A DNA stretch of 9,075 nucleotides, taken from positions 1 to 9,075 of the forward strand of contig CAZYKR010000183.1 of NCBI GenBank assembly GCA_964648005.1. Direction: 5' to 3'. The position numbers and the translations under genes are program-made. The first letter of the stretch is position 1. Every line of letters starts with the position of its first letter. The DNA is from JAGQTE01 sp964648005. Its GTDB lineage: Bacteria; Actinomycetota; Acidimicrobiia; Acidimicrobiales; Acidimicrobilacustridaceae. The notes beneath the pieces were generated by a model. That model was not told the DNA's origin. It was given only the letters and a program-made list of their open reading frames with translations, and did no database searches. Shown piece after piece: positions 1-7,749 of this stretch.

Positions 1-137
1 AACTGTCACACGACTACCGGAGCCGCACTGTCAACCATGAACCGGGACAGCACAGCCAGATGCACGCCTTCCAGCATGCACTGGCCGAGGAGCTCGGTCA
101 GAGCCAGCTCGCTGACGACGACAGCCAAGGTCCGTGA
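1..137 (+). CDS. C-terminal end of an unidentified protein (partial, cut by left edge)
   Basis: A plus-strand frame is open from the left edge (first full codon at 3) to a TGA at 135-137, giving 44 residues. It begins LSHDYRSRTVNHEPGQ and ends in a helix-like, acidic tail (MHAFQHALAEELGQSQLADD). The amino-acid mix looks protein-like, more so than the other frames, but third positions are less GC-rich than in the neighbouring genes and I do not recognise a family. It stops 16 bases short of the 3' end of the minus-strand tRNA at 154-226 and converges on it. Such a position is common for genes at the edge of tRNA-integrated elements, but no integrase motif is visible in this fragment. It could also be a chance open frame. 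Confidence 0.4.
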   Translation, partial: LSHDYRSRTVNHEPGQHSQMHAFQHALAEELGQSQLADDDSQGP

Positions 138-153
138 CCTGCACTTTCTCCGG

Positions 154-226
154 TGGGCCCGGTGGGGATCGAACCCACGACCGAGGGATTATGAGTCCCC
201 TGCTCTGACCACTGAGCTACAGGCCC
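154..226 (-). tRNA. tRNA-Ile2 (CAU anticodon, lysidine type); tRNA-Met possible
   Basis: The minus strand folds as a full 73-nt cloverleaf: acceptor GGGCCTG/CGGGCCC with one U6-G67 wobble, D-arm GCTC/GAGC, anticodon loop CTCATAA (CAU at 191-193), and T-arm GTGGG-TTCGATC-CCCAC. The discriminator is A73 and CCA is not encoded (ACCG follows). A CAU anticodon is shared by initiator Met, elongator Met and the minor Ile tRNA whose C34 is made lysidine by TilS. The base pairs C4-G69 and C5-G68, known TilS determinants in the E. coli tRNA, are present, and the GGGGACTCATAATCCCT anticodon arm resembles ileX-type genes. The C-G start typical of initiator tRNA is absent. I favour Ile2 over elongator Met. 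A TACGAT box lies 33 bases upstream of the 5' end. Confidence 0.93.
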
Positions 227-259
227 GGCGCCGTGCACCGGTGGGTGGACGGCCGACGC

Positions 260-265
260 ATCGTA
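260..265 (-). promoter_or_regulatory. Candidate -10 box for the CAU tRNA
   Basis: TACGAT on the minus strand matches the actinobacterial sigma-A pattern TANNNT and lies 33 bases before the tRNA 5' end, leaving room for a short leader removed by RNase P. I see no convincing -35 hexamer 16-18 bases upstream, so this is a weak call. Confidence 0.25.
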
Positions 266-311
266 GGTGCCCGATGCTGGCTCGGCGGGCGGTAGCCGTC
301 AGGATGGAGCC

Positions 312-1064
312 ATGGCGTTCATCCCTGCGCCGGTCGAGGATCCGCGGGCTGCGTGCCCGGTGCCGGTGCGCCGCCCGTGCATGATCCACGAGTGGAACGA
401 GCTCACGTTCCTGCACTGGCGCTACGACCCCGAGGCGGTGCAACGCCTGCTGCCACCGGGGCTCGAGGTCGAGACGTTCGACGGCTCGGCGTGGGTCGGC
501 CTGGTGCCGTTCCAGATGCTGGTGCGCCCGCCCGGACTGCCGCCGCTGCCGTGGGTGTCGCACTTCCCGGAGACGAACGTCCGCACCTACGCCCGCGCCA
601 CCGATGGCTCGGTCGGCGTGTGGTTCTTGTCGCTCGACGCGGCACGCCTGCACGCGGTGCTCGGCGGACGCATCGGCTACCGGCTGCCGTACTTCTGGTC
701 GTCGATGTCGATCGTCTCGGCCGGCGACGTCCGGGCCTACCGCTGCGAGCGGCGCTGGCCCGAGCCGACGCCGGCGCGCAGCGAGGTGGTCGTGCGCGTC
801 GGCGACCCGTTCGCCCCCGACGACCTCGGCGACCTCGATCACTGGCTGACCGCCCGCTGGCTGCTGTACTCGCGCTTCCCACGCCGGCTGTGGTTCGCCC
901 GTGCCGATCACTGCGTGTGGCCGCTGCGACGAGCGGAGGTGCTCCACCTCGACGACGGCCTCGTCGAGGCCGCCGGGCTGCCGAGACCCGAAGGGCCCCC
1001 GCTGGTGCACCACTCCCCCGGCGTCGAGGTCCGCATCGGCGTCCCGAGGCCGCTCCGGGGCTGA
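312..1064 (+). CDS. DUF2071 (YqjF-like) family protein
   Basis: A 250-residue protein of the DUF2071/YqjF family; no biochemical role is established for the family that I can name. Family features are HWRYDPEAVQRLLPPGLEVE (residues 35-54), then WVGLVPFQM (61-69), FPETNVRTYAR (85-95) and GVWFLSLDA (102-110), with a late HHSPGVEVRIGVP segment near the C-terminus. The length is usual for the family. No signal peptide or membrane helix is seen, so it is probably cytosolic. I chose ATG 312 because AGGA (301-304) sits 7 bases before it; an in-frame ATG at 267 would add 15 residues without family similarity. It stands alone between two minus-strand tRNA genes, so it is probably a single transcription unit. 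The hairpin at 1103-1134 lies 38 bases after its stop but has its U-tract on the other strand. Confidence 0.9.
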   Translation: MAFIPAPVEDPRAACPVPVRRPCMIHEWNELTFLHWRYDPEAVQRLLPPGLEVETFDGSAWVGLVPFQMLVRPPGLPPLPWVSHFPETNVRTYARATDGSVGVWFLSLDAARLHAVLGGRIGYRLPYFWSSMSIVSAGDVRAYRCERRWPEPTPARSEVVVRVGDPFAPDDLGDLDHWLTARWLLYSRFPRRLWFARADHCVWPLRRAEVLHLDDGLVEAAGLPRPEGPPLVHHSPGVEVRIGVPRPLRG

Positions 1065-1090
1065 CCGAAAGCGTTCGCGCCAAACGGATC

Positions 1091-1134
1091 CCGAGAAGAG
1101 AAAAGCACCCCGCAGCAGAAGCTACGAGGTGCTT
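1091..1134 (-). terminator. Intrinsic terminator of tRNA-Asn
   Basis: On the minus strand, AAGCACCTCGTAGC, loop TTCT and GCTGCGGGGTGCTT form a 14-bp stem (arms 1121-1134 and 1103-1116, two G-U pairs) with a four-base loop. It is followed directly by a pyrimidine, U-rich run TTCTCTTCTC. It begins 7 bases after the tRNA-Asn 3' end. The T-rich side shows it serves the tRNA; it may also slow transcripts coming from the DUF2071 gene, but the plus-strand exit has no U-tract. Confidence 0.85.
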
Positions 1135-1141
1135 GTCGATG

Positions 1142-1214
1142 CTCCGGGGGTGGGGCTCGAACCCACAACCTTGGCATTAACAGTGCCCTGCTCCGCCAGT
1201 TGAGCTACCCCGGA
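1142..1214 (-). tRNA. tRNA-Asn (GUU)
   Basis: The minus strand folds as a 73-nt cloverleaf: acceptor TCCGGGG/CCCCGGA, D-arm GCTC/GAGC, anticodon loop CTGTTAA with GTT at 1179-1181, and T-arm GTGGG-TTCGAGC-CCCAC. The discriminator is G73, and CCA is not encoded. The pair 27-43 reads G-A, a mismatch at the top of the anticodon stem; the other four pairs are canonical. The 5' half overlaps the last 12 codons and the stop of the upstream same-strand gene. TAACCT (1227-1232) could be a -10 box, though no good -35 is visible. An intrinsic terminator follows the 3' end. Confidence 0.95.
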
Positions 1215-1857
1215 TCGGAACGCTGCAGGTTAGCAGTGCGCTCACCTGGCCCATAACCGATCTGTGCACACGCGCGCTGCAGTAGACGAGCGACGCGCAG
1301 CCGTTCACATGCTTCGCCGTCCGGATAGACGGGTCGGGCACGGCTCGGTATGGCTTGTGGAATTGCGTTCGCGGAACGTCGGTGATCTGAGACCAGAACT
1401 CGATCGCAGGATCGAGATCGAGGCCCTCGTGCAGGTAGAGCTTCATGCGGAGCCGAGCTTCGTCGATCTCGAAGAACTGACGAAGCCACAGGGCGAAGAA
1501 CGCCATCATCGCCGGGTCGGAGTTCGTGAACCGCACCTCGCCGTCACGCTTCGATCCCTCGCCGGCGTAGAGGGCCAGGCCGGCGACGAGGAACTCCCGC
1601 TCGGAGAGGCGTCCGATCCGCTCGGTTCCCTCGCGCCGCAGGCGCTCGATCTCGGCGGCCTTGGCGACCTGCAGCTTGTTCGGCTGCCGCCGCCGGCCGG
1701 TGCGGCGGGGCCGAGGAGTGAACGCGATGTCGCGCACCCACAGCGACACGGAGCTCTTCGACACGCCGAGCTCAGCGGCGATGTCGGCCAGCGTCCACGC
1801 CTCGGCGCGCAGCTGGCGGGCTCGTTCCTGTTCGACGACCTTGCCCCGGTAGCCCAT
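1177..1857 (-). CDS. HTH protein with LAGLIDADG-like domain, overlapping tRNA-Asn
   Basis: A 226-residue protein. Residues about 20-44 (WTLADIAAELGVSKSSVSLW) form a helix-turn-helix. A basic linker, RPRRTGRRR (49-57), follows. FLVAGLALYAGEGSK (89-103) and then VRFTNSDPAMMAFFALWL resemble the first motif of LAGLIDADG homing endonucleases and of WhiA-type proteins, with the acidic position as E (AGEG). KPYRAVPDPSIR (168-179) and CASLVYCSARVHRSVMG (187-203) look conserved. I recall unnamed actinobacterial homologues with this order but no studied function; DNA or RNA binding is inference. ATG 1857 is chosen because the upstream 33 residues to 1956 are arginine/proline-rich and cover the promoter region, though its Shine-Dalgarno is poor. 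The gene ends inside tRNA-Asn: 38 bases overlap and the stop is TAA of the anticodon loop. Confidence 0.8.
   Translation of the reverse strand: MGYRGKVVEQERARQLRAEAWTLADIAAELGVSKSSVSLWVRDIAFTPRPRRTGRRRQPNKLQVAKAAEIERLRREGTERIGRLSEREFLVAGLALYAGEGSKRDGEVRFTNSDPAMMAFFALWLRQFFEIDEARLRMKLYLHEGLDLDPAIEFWSQITDVPRTQFHKPYRAVPDPSIRTAKHVNGCASLVYCSARVHRSVMGQVSALLTCSVPIRGSSTGGAGHC
1227..1232 (-). promoter_or_regulatory. Candidate -10 box for tRNA-Asn
   Basis: TAACCT on the minus strand fits TANNNT and lies 12 bases before the tRNA 5' end. It is inside the coding region of the HTH gene. TTATGG at 1251-1256 with an 18-base spacer is a poor -35. The tRNA could instead be made by read-through from the HTH gene. 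Confidence 0.25.
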
Positions 1858-1926
1858 CGGTCCAGAGTGCCGAGGCGGTATGACAGACAGCCGCCGCCGC
1901 GAACGCCGGCAAACGTATTGCAGGGT

Positions 1927-1950
1927 CCGCCGCCGAGGCGCCGGCGGCGG
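1927..1950. repeat. Perfect 9-bp inverted repeat in divergent intergenic region
   Basis: CCGCCGCCG (1927-1935) and CGGCGGCGG (1942-1950) are exact inverse copies around a 6-base centre. The element lies between the divergent HTH gene and YtxH-like gene and ends 14 bases before the latter's ATG. It could be an RNA hairpin in the 5' leader, an operator, or just local GC-rich trinucleotide repetition. Confidence 0.5.
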
Positions 1951-1964
1951 GTACAAACGTCGCC

Positions 1965-2243
1965 ATGAAGTTCTCCACGGGACTGCTGATCGGCTTCGGC
2001 GCGGGCTACTACCTCGGCACCAAGGCGGGGCGTGAGCGCTACCACCAGATCGAGGACATGCTCGACGCCGTGCGCCGCACCGACGGTTACCAGCAACTGC
2101 GCGATCGGGTCAGCGAGGTTGCGCAGACGGGCACCGAGAAGCTCGGCGGCGTGATCGACGAGGTGGCCGACGCCCGCCGCGCCGGCAGCGCCGACGACAG
2201 CATCGGCGCCGACGGCATCCTCGGCGACCCGACCCTGAACTGA
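1965..2243 (+). CDS. Small YtxH-like membrane-associated protein
   Basis: A 92-residue protein. Residues 5-18 (TGLLIGFGAGYYLG) form a short glycine-rich hydrophobic segment, followed by the basic TKAGRERYHQIEDML and an amphipathic, coiled-coil-like helix to about residue 68. The acidic tail (ADDSIGADGILGDPTLN) looks disordered. The Gly-rich segment followed by TKAGRERY is typical of YtxH-domain proteins, often tied to stress or envelope in other bacteria; the precise role is unknown. It is probably membrane-associated with the helix in the cytoplasm. The start is fixed by the hydrophobic segment. The only ribosome-binding candidate is GGCGGCGGG, 14 bases or fewer upstream and part of an inverted repeat. 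It diverges from the HTH gene and converges on rpoD, 23 bases apart. Confidence 0.8.
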   Translation: MKFSTGLLIGFGAGYYLGTKAGRERYHQIEDMLDAVRRTDGYQQLRDRVSEVAQTGTEKLGGVIDEVADARRAGSADDSIGADGILGDPTLN

Positions 2244-2253
2244 ACGAGCGCGT

Positions 2254-2266
2254 CGGCGAGGCGCCG

Positions 2267-2276
<10 letters not shown>
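2254..2276. terminator. Possible shared hairpin between convergent genes
   Basis: CGGCGAG (2254-2260) and CTCGCCG (2270-2276) can pair as a 7-bp stem with a 9-base loop that includes the rpoD stop codon. It is the only structure between the convergent YtxH-like gene and rpoD. No U-tract follows on either strand, so a terminator role is uncertain. Confidence 0.3.
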
Positions 2277-3639
<1,363 letters not shown>

Positions 3640-3643
<4 letters not shown>

Positions 3644-5487
3644 CCCCCACCTTCCGCTGGCTGGCGCAACAAAGCTAGCAACTGCTCGCGGGCCTCGACG
3701 CTGCGGTGCTCGCTCTGGAGCTCCTCCACGAGCAGCTTCACCGAGCCGATGGTTCGGGCGTACTGGAGCGGGTCGTCGGAGTGGCGGGCGGCGGCGTCGA
3801 GCCGCCGCAGCTCACGCCGTCCGGCCTCCACCAGGAGCAGGTCGATGACGTCGATCGGCTCGGACTCGGTGTCCTCGACGGCTGCACGCTGGATCAGCTC
3901 GGCGGCGCCGGGGTCCGCCGCCTCGGTGGCGGCGAGCACGCTGGCGTGCTCACGCATCGAACGAAACGCCGACAGGACGAGCTCGTCCGCGAACAGCGGC
4001 TCCGACAGCCACTCGAGCATGTCGTCGCGGTGGGTGACCAGCAGCCGCAACGCCTCGACCTCGGGCCCGTCGATCGAGGACCCCACACGACGCGCCGCCG
4101 CCTGGTCTCGCCTGCCGTCGCTGCGCCGGCCGGAGGGCCCGTCACCGCGCCGACCCTCCCTGCCATCTCGACCATCCCGGCCCCGACCGCCGCTCGCGGG
4201 CGGCGCCGTTCTCGGACCGGCGGCGGCCTGGGTGCGCAGCAGGTCCGGGTCGATGCCCGTGCGGTCGGCGATGGTCATCAGGTACTGGTCGCGCACCAGC
4301 GGGCTCGGGTGCTCGGCGACAACGGCGAGCGCCGCCTCGGCGGCGCGCGCCCGTTGCTCGGCGGTGGTGGTGGGCGCCGCGGCCAGCACGCGCCGCACCC
4401 GGAACTCGAGGAACGGCACGGCATCGGCCACGGCGGCGGCGAGCGCGGCGGGGTCCTCGCGTGCGAGGTCGCCCGGGTCGACCCCCGCGGGCAACGCCGC
4501 CACCACGACGTCGACGTCGTGATGCTGCTCCCACTCGTAGAAGCGCTCGGCGGCGTTCTGCCCGGCGGCGTCGGCGTCGAAGGCCAACACGATGCGTCGG
4601 GCGAAGCTGCGCAGCACGCGGAAGTGCTCGTCGGTCAGCGCGGTGCCGCACGTGGCCACCGCCCGCCCGACGCCTGCTTTGGCGAAGCCGATCACATCGG
4701 TGTAGCCCTCGCACACGATCGCCTCGTCGGCCTGGACGATCTCGGCTTTGGCCCAGTTCAGGCCATAGAGCACCTTCGACTTGTTGTAGATGGCGTTCTC
4801 GGCCGAGTTCTTGTACTTCGGCCCCTCGCCGCCGGGCAGGATCCGGCCGCCGAAGCCCAGGGCCCGCCCTTCGACGTCGAAGATCGGGAAGAGCAGCCGG
4901 CCGCGGAAGGCGTCGGTCTGGCGGTGGTTGCGGTTCAAGAAGCCGAGCCCCGCATCGACGAGGACCTGATCGGGGAGCTTGAGCGCCTTGGCCAACGTGT
5001 CCCAGGCGTCGGGCGCCCACCCGAGCCGGTAGGCGCGCACGTCGTCGCCGTCGAAGCCGCGCGACCGCAGGTACCGACGCGCCTCGCCGGCATCGGACGC
5101 CGACAACAACCGGTCGTGGTACCAGGCGACGGCGGCCTCGACGGCGTCGTACAGCTCGGCGCGCTTGCGCCGGTTCTGCTGCTCGTTGGCGTCGGTGTAG
5201 CGCAGCGTGATGCCGGCCCGACCCGCCAGCCGCTCGACGGCGCCGACGAAGTCGAGCCGCTCGATCTCGCGCACGAAGGTGATGGCGTCACCCTTGGCCT
5301 GGCAGCCGAAGCAGTAGTACAGGCCCTCTTCGGCGTTCACGGAGAACGACGGCGACTTCTCCCCGTGGAAGGGACACAGACCCTGCCACCGTCGACCGAC
5401 CCGCTTGAGCTGCACGTGCTCGCCGATGACGGCGACGATGTCGGTCGCCTCGCGGACCCGCTGGATGTCCTCGTCGAGAATCCCCAC
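3640..5487 (-). CDS. dnaG: DNA primase DnaG
   Basis: A 615-residue bacterial primase that makes RNA primers for DNA replication at the fork with DnaB helicase. The N-terminal CHC2 zinc domain (about 1-100) has C38-P-F-H41 and C59-F-G-C62. The catalytic core has GRLLFPIFD (196-204), GFGGRI (211-216) and the Toprim residues E260 in VCEGYTDVIGF and D304/D306 in LAFDADAAGQ. A linker at about 433-467 is rich in R, G and D. The C-terminal region, about 475-610, is the helicase-interaction domain, which is poorly conserved in sequence as usual. Length is normal. The start is GTG at 5487, supported by GGGAG six bases upstream and by MGILDEDIQRVREATDIV, a standard primase beginning. It overlaps rpoD by 4 bases, so the two are co-translated. 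No dgt gene precedes it; a lipoprotein gene diverges instead. Confidence 0.98.
3650..3655 (-). promoter_or_regulatory. Ribosome binding site of rpoD inside dnaG
   Basis: GGAAGG lies 6 bases before the rpoD ATG and within the last codons of dnaG. It supports the ATGA-overlap start over internal Met codons. Confidence 0.65.
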
Positions 5488-5493
5488 GTCGTG

Positions 5494-5498
5494 CTCCC
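5494..5498 (-). promoter_or_regulatory. Ribosome binding site of dnaG
   Basis: GGGAG, six bases before GTG 5487, decides the non-ATG start of dnaG. Confidence 0.7.
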
Positions 5499-5529
5499 GG
5501 ACGCCACCGGTCGGCCGGCGCCCCGCCGG

Positions 5530-5535
5530 ACCGTA
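5530..5535 (-). promoter_or_regulatory. Candidate -10 box for the dnaG-rpoD operon
   Basis: TACGGT on the minus strand fits TANNNT and is 42 bases before the dnaG start. No clear -35 partner is seen. On the plus strand of the same 133-base intergenic region, TACCGT (5585-5590) is an equivalent candidate for the lipoprotein gene. Both are weak pattern matches. Confidence 0.25.
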
Positions 5536-5620
5536 GCAGCGAGTCGCGCAGGCTCCTCGCGGCGTTCGGCCCCCGTCCGACGGCTACCGTGCTGCACCGC
5601 GCCCAGGCCGAGGAGCACCG

Positions 5621-6274
5621 ATGGAGCACACCGAGACCACCACCGTCGCACCGCGCCCCCGTGGCACGCGTCGCGCCCGTCGAGCCGTCGCCGCGCTCGT
5701 CGTCAGCGGTGCGCTCGTGCCGCTGGCGGCCTGCTCGGCGTCGACGACGTCGACCGACGGCCCGAACGACACGTCGGCCGGTTCGATCGACGACCGCTCG
5801 ACCGACGCCGCCGAGGGCACGGCGCTCGGCTCGGGCACGACGGTGGCCGGACCGGGCAGCACCACACAGACGACGAGCACGCCGAGCACCTCGTCGAGCA
5901 CCACTGGACCGGACGGGCCCACCACACCCACCTCGTCGAGCGTGTCGACCACGAGCCCGCCGACGCCGGGCAGCGAGGCGTTCTGCAACCGCCTGCTCGA
6001 GTACCAGGTCGAGATGGACACCTTCGAGCCCGACACCGACGACATGGCTGCCGCCGAGGAGGCCTACCTCACCTTCCTGCGGCGCCTCTTCGCCGAGATG
6101 GCGACCCTGGCACCGCCGTCGCTCGCCGCGGACTGGGCCGTGCTCAACGACGCCGTCCAGAGCGCCACGTCGATGATCGACCTCGAGAACGCCACCGCCA
6201 ACGCGGACTTCGAGGCCACGACCGAGCGCGTCGACAAGTGGGTCACCGCCAACTGCGGCTTCGACATGTCCTGA
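5621..6274 (+). CDS. Predicted secreted lipoprotein with Ser/Thr linker
   Basis: A 217-residue protein. The N-terminus has an arginine-rich n-region (RPRGTRRARR, 12-21), a hydrophobic segment (AVAALVVSGALVPL, 22-35) and a lipobox LAAC with C38 as the lipidated residue, so the mature protein should be anchored outside the cytoplasmic membrane. Residues 39-117 are a low-complexity S/T/P/G linker (STPSTSSSTTG, TTPTSSSVSTTSPPTPG). The folded C-terminal domain, about 118-217, is mostly helical: FCNRLLEYQVEMDTF at its start and VTANCGF at its end. C122 and C212 could form a disulfide that closes it. I do not recognise a function; similar short helical domains occur in unnamed actinobacterial lipoproteins. 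AGGAG (5611-5615), 5 bases upstream, supports ATG 5621. It diverges from dnaG and converges on the PPDK-like gene. Confidence 0.85.
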   Translation: MEHTETTTVAPRPRGTRRARRAVAALVVSGALVPLAACSASTTSTDGPNDTSAGSIDDRSTDAAEGTALGSGTTVAGPGSTTQTTSTPSTSSSTTGPDGPTTPTSSSVSTTSPPTPGSEAFCNRLLEYQVEMDTFEPDTDDMAAAEEAYLTFLRRLFAEMATLAPPSLAADWAVLNDAVQSATSMIDLENATANADFEATTERVDKWVTANCGFDMS

Positions 6275-6329
6275 CCGTCACGAACGGGGCGCCATCGCTG
6301 ATCGCCACGCTCGAACCGCGGCACGCCCG

Positions 6330-7736
6330 TCAGCACGCCAGCAGCGACTGCGCCTGCGCCAGCGTCTCGACGGGATCGACGGGAACCGCCGTGCCGTGGT
6401 CACGGCACACTGCACCGGCCCACTCGATCAGGGTGGCGAGCTCCTCGGGTGGCGCCGGCGCGTCGCCGGCCGTGGTGTCGCGCAGCACCCGGCCAGCGCT
6501 GCCGTCGACCACCACCACGTCGCCGAGCGCCAACCGCTCACCCGAGGCCGTGTCGGCGAAGGCGTCGTGCACCTCGAGATCGGCACCCACCACCGCCGGG
6601 ATGCCGGCGCCGCGCGCCACCACGGCGGCGTGCGACGTCATCCCGCCGCGGCTGGTGACGACACCGGCCGCCGCCACCATGGCGTGGACGTCGGCAGGTG
6701 CGGTGTCGCGACGCACGAGGACGACCGCCTGGCCCGCCGCCGCGGCAGCGACGGCCTCCTCGGGATCGAAGACGACCGCCCCGGTGCCGACACCCGGCGA
6801 CGCGCCGACGCCGGTGGCGAGCACGGTGCCGCCGGCGGGGACCGGCACGGGGTCGAGCAGCGCCCGCACGACGGCAGGACCGACGCGGCACACGGCGTCG
6901 GCACGGTCGATCGCCACCTCGGGGTCGGCCACCAGGTCGACGGCGATGCGGACGGCGGCGGCGGCACTGCGACGCGCCGGCCGCACCTGCACGAGCCACA
7001 GCCGCCCGGCCTCGACGACGAACTCGACCTCGACCACGTCGCGCCACGCCCGTTCGATGTGGCGCAACCACGCCGCCAACTCGACCTGGACGTCGGGCAG
7101 CCACGCCCCCAGATGCGCGAGCGGCAACGGTTGCGCCGTCCCGCCGACCAATCCGGCGCCGGGTGCACGCACCACCACCTCACCCCAGGCGCCGGGCGCG
7201 CCCGTCGACGGGTCACGACTCGTCGCCACCCCGGCACCCGAGCGGTCGTCCGCCGTGGCGTCGACCATCGCCTGGACGACGATCGCCGTCGGCGGCGCGT
7301 CGAGCACCCCCTCACGGTGGCGGAAGGCGACGACGCCGGGGGCCGTCCACGACGCGGCGACCTCGTCCATCGCCGACCACACCGCGTCCGGCGACGCCAC
7401 GTCGAGCACGGTGACGAGCAGCCCCGGCATCGACTGCACCGCGCCGCCGCGCACCGCCACGCGCAACGGGTTCGCTGCGGCGCCGAGGCGTCGACCGGCG
7501 CGTCGCTCCAGGTCTCCCAACGCATCGTCGACGGCGGCGCGCACCGCGCCGGGCCAGGTGCCACCGGCGAGGAACCTCGCCACATCGCCGCTCGACACCA
7601 CGAACCCGGGCGGCACCGCGACGCCCAACGAGGCGAGCCGCACCAGTCCTGCGCCCTTTGCGCCGAGCGCTCGCACGTCGGGCGCCGTGGAATCGGTCCG
7701 GGGCGCTCCCACGCCGAACGCCACGACTCGGGACAC
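6330..7736 (-). CDS. Compact PPDK-like protein without PEP/pyruvate barrel
   Basis: A 468-residue relative of pyruvate phosphate dikinase (full enzymes are about 870-900). LGAKGAG (24-30), VAVRGGAVQSMPG (93-105), AIVVQAMV (151-158), DRSGAGVATSRDPSTG (164-179) and VEVEFVVEAGRLWLVQVRPA (235-254) follow the PPDK nucleotide-binding domain; K27, R96, E236, E238 and Q250 fit its ATP-site residues, with E where PPDK has the first D. The phosphohistidine domain has TSRGGMTSHAAVVARG with H369, the site that carries phosphate. About 90 residues between R96 and E236, the helical insert, are missing, and the protein ends just after DVVVVDGSAGRVL with a short stub (LATLIEWAGAV) of the PEP/pyruvate barrel. 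It may phosphorylate itself; the acceptor is unknown. Rifampin phosphotransferase also pairs these modules but has an extra drug domain. GTG start 7736 is 13 bases after the methyltransferase stop. Convergent with the lipoprotein gene. Confidence 0.88.
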   Translation of the reverse strand: MSRVVAFGVGAPRTDSTAPDVRALGAKGAGLVRLASLGVAVPPGFVVSSGDVARFLAGGTWPGAVRAAVDDALGDLERRAGRRLGAAANPLRVAVRGGAVQSMPGLLVTVLDVASPDAVWSAMDEVAASWTAPGVVAFRHREGVLDAPPTAIVVQAMVDATADDRSGAGVATSRDPSTGAPGAWGEVVVRAPGAGLVGGTAQPLPLAHLGAWLPDVQVELAAWLRHIERAWRDVVEVEFVVEAGRLWLVQVRPARRSAAAAVRIAVDLVADPEVAIDRADAVCRVGPAVVRALLDPVPVPAGGTVLATGVGASPGVGTGAVVFDPEEAVAAAAAGQAVVLVRRDTAPADVHAMVAAAGVVTSRGGMTSHAAVVARGAGIPAVVGADLEVHDAFADTASGERLALGDVVVVDGSAGRVLRDTTAGDAPAPPEELATLIEWAGAVCRDHGTAVPVDPVETLAQAQSLLAC

Positions 7737-7749
7737 GCGCGCCCGACCC

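Noticed and set aside
37..384. Plus-strand open frame of 115 codons at the left end.
   Set aside because: It crosses the whole CAU tRNA and enters the DUF2071 gene in another frame; composition is unlike a protein.
1858..1956. Upstream extension of the HTH protein by 33 residues.
   Set aside because: Arginine/proline-rich, covers the divergent promoter region and the inverted repeat, and the family similarity begins at MGYRGKV.
6275..6329. Search for a terminator between the convergent lipoprotein and PPDK-like genes.
   Set aside because: Only four-base GGCG/CGCC pairings are seen and no U-tract, so no terminator is called.
6330..7736. Rifampin phosphotransferase (Rph) as identity of the PPDK-like protein.
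   Set aside because: Rph is about 860 residues with a drug-binding domain between ATP and His modules; here the two modules are directly joined and the SMPG and DPSTG motifs are those of PPDK.
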